NCBI GenBank assembly: GCA_012932295.1
Contig: JAAONU010000003.1
Coordinates: 26,150,361 to 26,214,360, forward strand
DNA: 64,000 nt
Reading direction: 5' to 3'
From: Cyclina sinensis
Taxonomy: Eukaryota > Mollusca > Bivalvia > Venerida > Veneridae
Below, piece after piece: positions 56,440 through 64,000 of the stretch. Numbering within the stretch: position 1 is the stretch's first letter; the number at the start of each line of letters is the position of its first letter. The notes beneath the pieces are model-generated. The model ran no database searches, was not told the origin of the DNA, and was given only the letters and a program-made list of their open reading frames with translations. The position numbers were made by a program, and so were the translations under genes.

Positions 56440-56935
56440 ATAACTGTGCCGTTGGGCTAATAGTCAGACGCTCTACTAACTGAGCTAGCTGGGGAGGTCA
56501 AATCTGAGTGAAGAGATGGAACAGTTCTGTTGGTATCAACAGAATGTGTGCGTTTCTCTCTCACTGGTTTAGTTTTACACAAGTATTTGAAATATTGTTT
56601 TTCTTAACTCGAATACCCAGACATGGTGGCTATCATTTTAATCTAAACAAATATTATTGTCTCACTGAGAAGCCTCGGTAGCTCAACTGGTAGAGCAACA
56701 ACATCATTACATGCTATGCCAAATTTAGGAGCTTTGACTCCTGGTCTTGGTCTACTCGTTTATCTCCTGTTTTATTTGGTTTCACCCTTGGTGCCTTATC
56801 AACAACGATTAGGCTAGGATATTTGAGGTGAACCTTCCATGTTATTTTTAGAAAACTTAGGAAGAAATGAAATAGTGTTTAACCTGGCTGTCTTGTAGCT
56901 CAGCTGGTACAGCATAGGCACAGTAAGCCGAGGTC
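56440..56935. repeat. Cluster of three degraded tRNA-like (SINE head) sequences
   Basis: Minus-strand GCTAGCTCAGTTAGTAGAGC near 56465-56490; plus-strand CGGTAGCTCAACTGGTAGAGC near 56675-56695; plus-strand TTGTAGCTCAGCTGGTACAGC near 56891-56911. Each has a tRNA D-arm (box A) but no complete cloverleaf, so these are SINE heads or pseudo-tRNAs. Confidence 0.5.
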
Positions 56936-59299
56936 TTCACATTTTTCTCCTTCTGTTCCATATAAAGACTTGAAATATACTAATTACAATCAAATAAATT
57001 CTGACTTATAATCGCAGATTTTATACAAACCCGAATTCCTTCAACTTGAAGTTCAAGATTTCAAAAGGTGTGTCGGGGGTCACATCTGCCCAGTCCGCAT
57101 TTATTTTGAATAATAATAACCCTCTTGAATTTAGGGAAGGCGAAATCTCGCCGACGATTTTGTTCAGCGACACCTTCTGAATAGACAGTCACAGTTCTTC
57201 GCTGCTGGGACGCCTCAAGATTACTTTGAAATAACAGTCGTTTGAGCGACTAGCAGCCATATCTGACGGTGATAATTAAAAACATGCGTCCGTAAAAATT
57301 ACATTGATACCGCTAAAGCCCATTACGAGCCGAACTACAAAGGCGATCTGTCGCGTGGTACGTTGACTTTCGTAAAAAAATATTTTAACGCTTACGCCTT
57401 TTCTTTAGTCGGCGCATGATAAAACAATAAAAGTTACGATTTTCTGTTTTATTTTTATTTCGTTTTCGGAAAAAAATAGGGTCGGCAGGTTTGTAAAACA
57501 GATTATTTAAAAAGTTGGCCATAGGTATTGGGTCAAGAAATGAAAAATACATGTATAAGTTACAGTTTAACTGTTAAATACTTTCTGGGATAACTCTCGC
57601 TTTTCACTAAATATCACCTGCTGTGGAAGAAATCTACTAGTAATCTATTTTAAACATTTAGACCTATTACAAACATTTTATTTGTCAAGATTTAAAAAAT
57701 GCACAGCAATTCTTTTTCTAGACGATAGTACAATTCAAAAGTATCGCATGCTCTCTAGAAGGTATTGCATGATATTGTGCTTCTTTTTAAATGCATGAAC
57801 AGTAAAAATTCAGTCAAAGATATTTGCCATTGGTTTCATAATAGTAAGATTATTTTATTTTCCCTGTTTGTTTAATACTGTGCGCACAAATTGTGGAATT
57901 AAATATTGATTTTCAGTGTAAGGACTCAAAAAACCGTAAAAAATAACAGAGACACTATTTCGTTCTCATTCAGTTGTATTTGAAATATCTGACGAAGTTA
58001 ACGTTAATTTCATTTGAAATAAATTGCATTTTTAGTTATTAAGCGTAATTGTCTAACATTATTTTTGACTTCAAGTCATGACTTGCAACAGAAAAGAATT
58101 GTTCTCTACATGTATCAAGAAAAAAAGTGATTTATTAACATGATAGGCTATTTACAGTAGTGAGTGAATAACCACCTACAAAACATCTTCTTAAAGAATT
58201 CCATGTAATTGAGTGAACAAAAAGAAAGTATCAGTCTGTGATTGTGTTTTGCGGCGAAACACTTTGCCACGTCGTATAGGTCCAAACTGCCTTGTACAGA
58301 TCTGCAATAGTCTCAATGTTTAGATTCAGAATTTGACTTTTAAGAGTCACAACTTGTAACCGATGATTTTACTTTTCTTCCTACCGACAAACAATGCACT
58401 GGTTGTTGAAATGTCTGTTTTTATATACTTCACTTCACTAATCAATGTATAATTTCCATAGGCAGCGAGGGTGATCATTTTAGCTCAACCTGCCAGATTT
58501 GAGGTAACTCTGCTGAAAAGCAGCTCCTTTGTTTAATGAATTTTTTATTTATCATGCAGCTTAAGATCTGTCCGAATAACACATCTAGAGTTTAATCACG
58601 TCACTATCTTGCAGCTCGGTAACATATAAGAAGATTCTTTTGAAGTGTTCTAGGTCTGAACCCCACAGAAAACTAGCAAGCTATTTATTCTCACCACTTC
58701 GATTCTTATGTATTTACAACTTTACAGCATATATTGAGACCTTAAACAAACAAGAAGTGCGACAGGAGAACAAAATAAACATACATCAATAACAAGAAAA
58801 GAACAGTGGACTCGTAGCATTAAAAGAAAATAAAAATATATCATATAGTCAGAATTCTTAAGGTAACGAAACTGCTACTTTTACACTTCCTAGAAACAGT
58901 TACAAAAATACATATGTCCTTGTAAATAATATTATACGAAATATGTCATTCTCTTTCCCGTAACTGCTAGTATTTGGAATACACGTGTATTACTTGTATA
59001 AATCCTATTTTTTGTAATAAATAAAGATATCTTCAAAAACAATTAATCGGCGTAGATATAGTACAAAATGATACCCCATAGGTGTACAGTGTTCGGACAT
59101 TGCGCATAGCAATCGAATCTCCTAGTTCCATAACAGATTAGGCTTAAAACACAACAAAAAATATTGAATTTCATGCTAAAAGTATCAATACCATTTTCAA
59201 TGAAATAAATTAAAAGTTTTAGTCATATCTATTATATATCTATTCCTTTTGGTTTAGGTTTTCATGGTTAAAACGTTTTGATATTTAATTTATGGCTGT

Positions 59300-59323
59300 A
59301 TTATTATTATTATTATTATTATT
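59300..59323. repeat. (ATT)n microsatellite
   Basis: Eight perfect ATT triplets. Confidence 0.9.
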
Positions 59324-60023
59324 GATATAATTATTGCATTATTTTTAGATGCAATTTAACATTTACGAAGTCTGTCCTAAAATTTCACAACAGCAACACT
59401 TCCTTCTTCAGCTGGAGATTTTGAATCTAATGTATCAAATGTAGGTACAAAATCGATTTTATTACTTCTGTGCCGAAAAAACTCGCTCATAATGTATATT
59501 TATTTTATTTTCTAATTTTAAGAAGGTTTCATACCGATAAGTTTAAACACTCAATATTCTTTCATTCTATTATAATATAAAAAAGAAGCCATTTATTTCA
59601 CAGTCCCTTGACACCGAATATAAACAAAACAATAATGAACGTAGATCAAAAACGAAACATCATTACAAAAACTTTAGGTCAACAAAGAATATCACAGAGA
59701 ACCGTCGCCGACTGCAAGAGTTCGAATATCATTATAGAATAACGATAAGAATACTCTTGAAACACAAATTGTAGCGTCCTATTTTTACATCACAAAGAAA
59801 TTTGGTAATTATCAAGACATTTTTTTCACTTATATTGGTTACCTATGTCAAGAAAAAATACCAGATCCATGGATCAGTGCAGAGGGTACGAAACCGACCA
59901 TTGACTGTTAAGATTGTTGTCTAAGTCCCCAACTGCCAAGGAAAAATACTCTGTAGCCATTCTAATGATTCAAAAGTGTACAAACCATAAACTGTTGTTT
60001 CTCTTACAAGAGTAAAGGAAACA

Positions 60024-60043
60024 ATATATATATATATATATAT
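60024..60043. repeat. (AT)n microsatellite
   Basis: Ten perfect AT dinucleotides. Confidence 0.9.
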
Positions 60044-60644
60044 TTCAGAACATAATATCAACAATTCGTAACAAAAACACTGCATGTATTCACTGGCGTT
60101 ATGCCGAGCTGTCATTATGTAGATCGTTAGTTTCGTAAGCGATTAGCGTGAGAAAGTCGAAACTGCGTAAGGGATATAATGAACTGACTCGTGTTTACCG
60201 AGAAAAGAGAGTAGGGAACAAAACAAAAGAAACAAAGAAAAATTATGGTTTGACAGCGGCAAATGTTTTTTTCTTAAGTACTATTATAAAAATAGTTTAT
60301 ATACAAATACTTTATCTCCCGAGTGAATTAATAAACTTATTATGAAGTAACGCTGCTTGAAAAATGCATGACGAATTTACAGAAAGAACGTAAAAGATTG
60401 CCATCATTTCTATTCTCAAAATAACGACCCGCTCTAATCTGTCATGTTTATTGAATATAAAAACTAAAAGATAGTGTGAAAATAGGATTTGCGTTTCATA
60501 AAAATGAAACGTGTTTTAAACGTTTTTCAGATTTTTGACTTTGATTACTTCCATAGAAACGCCAGCCATTTTGTTCTCCGAGTGAGAACATTGTACCTTA
60601 GGAATAAAAGTGCTTGTTTATTATATAGTGTCACCAATTCTGAA

Positions 60645-60855
60645 AGGGCCAGCCACCCGGGCTTATGAGACACCTCTATAAGTGTACACATTTACTCCCC
60701 GATTCCTTATCCTTTGTGCCAGGCGCCAGGCAATCGGTAACCATTCTTTAACTAGCTGGCGGCTCACCAACCGGTCACATCAGAACAAGCCCCACACGGG
60801 ACTTGAACCTTCGACCTCCGGCTCCGTAGGCGGACGCCTGAGTGGAAACAGCAGA
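60645..60855 (-). mobile_element. tRNA-derived SINE (Arg-ACG-like head)
   Basis: Minus strand from about 60845: CTCAGGCGTCCGCCTACGGA (anticodon-like CTACGGA loop with 4 of 5 stem pairs), then a box B-like GGTTCAAGTCCCGTGTGGGG. A body follows with GAGCCGCCAGC-type and GGCGCCTGGC sequence. Pairing is incomplete, so SINE rather than a working tRNA. Confidence 0.5.
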
Positions 60856-60859
60856 TGCG

Positions 60860-62395
60860 TATTTTAGCATTTTCAAATTCTTGAGATCACAAGCGGAAGA
60901 ATTTCAAGTATATTCTCTGTGTTTATAAATGATATAATCATACTTTTGATGATATAAGTATTATAGAATCACACTGTTATTTTATAAGTGATTTGATGGA
61001 GGCCCTGTTATTAGCCAAGAGCAGTCGTAAAGGCTCTCGGCCTTCTACTTTGGGACCGGTACGACTGCCCTCAGACAAATAAGCGAGCTCATATCTTTTG
61101 CCTCGGGCCCTATACGACTGACCTCCGACAAAAAGCGGGCCCACATTTTTTTTTATAAACCCTTTATCTTCTGTTTATAGAATAGTTGACATGCACAGTA
61201 ACTCAAACCCACGCGTGACAGGGACTGATTCATATTTACAATCAACCTCCGTACGTACATTTGTATGTGGCGAAACATTATAGGTCATTTTCAAGAATGT
61301 GATTTACTTTTAAGACACGCTTTGGTTACTAAAACCACCATAAACTGTTGAAAGATAGTTTAGCGTTGTTTAATCAGCATGCATTCCAAAACAAGGGAAC
61401 ATGTTATCAGTTTCTTTTCTTTTATGATATGATCTCTGTTGTTCAAAGTTGGCTGCTTAGGTGATGGAACTGAACGCAGGAAATATTCACGATTTTAACA
61501 AGGGGCCATGGTGGCCATATATCGCTCATTTTAGTACACAGGGCCAATGAAAGAATCGTGTTAGGTTCAACAAATGATGATGTTGAAATGTGAATGCAGA
61601 TTTGTGTATCTGGTCAAAATCTCATAGAAACAACTTAAAACAGAAATTAGATCAGAAGTTTTAAGGTCAATGTCGGTTTAGGTCAAAGTTAAAAATTTGC
61701 AAGCAGAATTATAAGTATAGTTCAATTTTTCATAATGTAGCTGCAAGAACAAGAATTTAGGTAAGCAGAAGAGATCAGTGTCAGCTGAAGTCAAAGTTTA
61801 AATACGTATATAAAATTGTAAGAAATTGTATCTATAGGTCAAACTTCCATACTGTAGCTGCAAAAACAAACAAGGAAATTTTTTTAAGTGTTTTTTTTTT
61901 CTTTAGGCCATATCAAATTGATAAGTAGTTCTTTGGATTTTTTATAGAAAAAAAAAGCGAGCGATTTTTTTCTTTTTCATTTTAGATTTCATTTTTTACC
62001 TCTCAAGATTAAAAAGGGGGCAAAGATGTTCATTTCTTTCAGTCCTTAAATTCTTACTGATAATGCTTCTTTTGTCAATTATTCTTTCATGTTTGACTGT
62101 AAAGCTAAATCTTTCTTTATCAATCTACCTCTACTTCATACAAAGAGCATTTGTCATATTTAACACCGAAGTGCTACCCATATAGGGTTGAATGTTACTA
62201 TAAGATGCACAACTAGAGTTTCTGTTAAGGGGTCATTACTCATTCAAAAAGGGCACCACAATAACCCTTTACCATATTTAAGCCCCTTTATTTTTAATGC
62301 AATACATAGATAATTATGATACTTCAAATTAATTATCTCTTTCCAACATAAAAAGTAAATGCAATTGCTCATACTTATACATATCAAGTTGTGTA
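60860..62395. other. Gene-free stretch with repeat fragments
   Basis: 61000-61150 has two copies of a TACGACTG-CCTC-GACAAA motif also seen near 9360-9380. 61660-61870 has two units containing AGGTCAAAGTTAAAAA and CCATACTGTAGCTGCAAAAAC, like 9840-9990. No coding exon recognised. Confidence 0.4.
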
Positions 62396-62399
62396 ACCT

Positions 62400-63735
62400 A
62401 CTGTTGGCCAAAGAAAAGGATTTTTCGCAAATTTGCACTTTTTGTATTGATTCCTTCAATGAATGGAGTGACCACGCACCACTTTCATTTTCGTTAAAGT
62501 GTAATACAAACAGTGGAACAATTGTTACAGAAAAAGGGGTCAAATATAAATAGAGCTCTGACTGCAGAGATACATTCAGGAATGGGCTTATCGCAAAACT
62601 TCCGGAATTGAACCATTTGGTAGAAAATTTAGATATACAAAATAGACAATCGGTAAATCATGGTTTAAAAAGTTTCACTAAAATTGTGAGAGAAGTGGCG
62701 GATCCGTTATTTAAGAGGTCATATGAAAGGTCAAATAAAGCTTAGTTCTTTTGTAAAACAAGCAGACTGGTACGACGAAGAATGTGCCCGTGCGAGACGC
62801 AGTTATTTAGAAAATTTGGCAGCATTCAATAGATTGAAAACAGATTATAGCCGGAAGCAATTTTGTCACTTTAAACTGGAGTATAAGAAATTGTGTCGTA
62901 AAAAGCGAAATGTTTTTGAGTTAAAGAAAATTATCGAAATTGAAAATTTAAAACATGCAAATCCTAAACGCTTTTGGAATCATTTCAAACAGGCAAACAA
63001 AAATGTCAAAAGTGACCTTACCATTGATGAATTTATAACTTATTTTCAAGGAATAAGAAATATTGTTTTTCAGTGCATAAATGATGATGCCGAAGATTTT
63101 TGTAATAATTATGAGTTTAATAATCTTGACTGTTCATTTGATGAATTCGATAGGCCTATCACTGTGCAAGAAATTGTTGATGCTGTAAAATGTTTAAAGA
63201 ATGATAAAGCAGCTGGAAATGATTGCATGTTGAATGAATATTTCATTGAAAGCATTGATATTGTGTCATCTCATTTAAGTGATTTATTCAATTTTATTCT
63301 TGAGTCAGGTTTTTTCCCAGACATGTGGATAGAAGGGCTTATAGTACCCCTGTATAAAAAAGGGCGATATAAATAACGTAAACAATTACATAGGTATCAC
63401 TTTAGTTAGTCGTTTGTCTAAATTATTTACAACTATTCTTAATAAACGAATAGTAATATTTTGTGAAGAAAATAATGTCATTTCGGATGCACAGTTTGGG
63501 TTTAAAAAAGGCCGATCTATTATCGATGCAATGTTTGTTTTACTAAATATAATTCAAAATTACTTAAACGAGAATAAAAGGCTTTATTGTGTTTTTGTTG
63601 ATTTGAAAAAAAATGTTTTGATACAATTTACAGAAATGGACTGTGGCTTAAACTGCACAAAACTGGCATTCAGGGTAAAATGTTGAGAATACTTAGAGAC
63701 ATGTATAACAAACGATGCTCTTCAAAAGTGTGGGT
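62400..63735 (+). pseudogene. Truncated, broken LINE copy (end of APE, linker, start of RT)
   Basis: Same family as 17560-22280. It begins near the end of the APE domain (NEWSDHAPLSFSL, catalytic SDH) and, after several stops, is open at 62723-63376: QADWYDEECARARRSY, NPKRFWNHFKQ, RPITVQEIVDAVKCLKNDKA, MWIEGLIVPLYKKG. It then shifts +1 and continues NYIGITLVSRLSKLFTTILN, AQFGFKKGRSIIDAMFVLL, YCVFVDLKK, shifts again, and is lost near 63735 after YRNGLWLKLHKTG. The catalytic FADD motif is missing. Inactive. Confidence 0.85.
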
Positions 63736-64000
63736 GCGGATTCAAACTGTGTTTTATCATAAAACGTCCAGAAAATGACCTGCGAAGAACCCTTTGTTTC
63801 ATAGTGGAGCTTAGAATTCTGAGATAAATAAACTGAGAATGTTAATGTTAAGAAAAATTGCTTCATTTTGTTCTTCTCCTTAACCCCTCACATTGTGCAG
63901 TGTTGACATTTTGACCATGTTACGGTCCAAATCAAAAGAGTAACATAAAAAATAACCAGTAACAAACTTTTAAGATTTATTCTAAAACAAATTACTAAAG

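Larger units (their letters stand above)
56940..60640. other. Gene-free stretch, with one GC-richer island at 57040-57300
   Basis: 57040-57300 is less AT-rich and on the minus strand has an ATG in good context (57262) opening a 24-codon frame. I cannot connect it to further exons. (ATT)n at 59300-59323 and (AT)n at 60024-60043. Nothing else recognised. Confidence 0.35.

Overview
The window looks like nuclear DNA of a bivalve mollusc. The evidence is AT-rich sequence, small phase-conserved exons, expanded lectin families (C-type lectin-like and fibrinogen-related), LINEs with an APE nuclease, and many short mobile elements with internal 130-170 bp tandem repeats. I cannot name the species.

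Region 1 (about 0.15-24.3 kb, minus strand) is one large multi-exon gene. I can follow 20 coding exons with matching splice phases from 24278 down to a stop at 155. In transcript order they encode three C-type lectin-like domains (CTLDs, three exons each), a Thr/Pro/Ser-rich stalk (four exons), a complete zona pellucida (ZP) domain with 10 cysteines, a furin-type RQKR site, and a hydrophobic C-terminal segment ending almost at the stop. No convincing signal-peptide exon was found upstream. The first CTLD carries a one-base frameshift in its third exon, and its second intron holds an antisense LINE that is itself interrupted by a foldback-type element. Introns also carry SINEs, a 3 x 111 bp tandem repeat, a GCTAGC-rich degenerate array and several tandem-repeat mobile elements.

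Region 2 (29.6-53.7 kb) holds three intact, single-exon, secreted fibrinogen-related protein (FREP) genes: FREP1 at 29726-30607 (-), FREP2 at 44599-45495 (+) and FREP3 at 52634-53596 (-). FREP1 and FREP2 are close paralogues, divergently oriented, and share about 170 bp of promoter. FREP3 is more diverged but shares two near-identical blocks, one with FREP1 and another with FREP2, which is the signature of gene conversion. A decayed Tc1-like transposon lies just upstream of FREP1. A tandem-repeat element lies 37 bp after the FREP2 stop, where FREP1 has the sequence leading to its polyadenylation signal.

Region 3 (32.5-44.4 kb and 46.9-62.4 kb) is mostly gene-poor sequence with repeat elements, degraded tRNA-derived SINE heads and microsatellites. 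From about 62.4 kb to the right edge lies a second, broken LINE copy related to the one in the CTLD-ZP gene.

Functional reading (inference): the window joins a cell-surface CTLD-ZP protein with a small cluster of secreted fibrinogen-domain lectins, both plausible self/non-self recognition molecules. A recurring theme is a family of non-autonomous elements, otherwise unrelated in their internal repeats, that share the same ends (ATGCCCCC near the start; a GACGGAC-rich tract, a CCCTTCGGGG-type hairpin and ATAATAAA at the finish).
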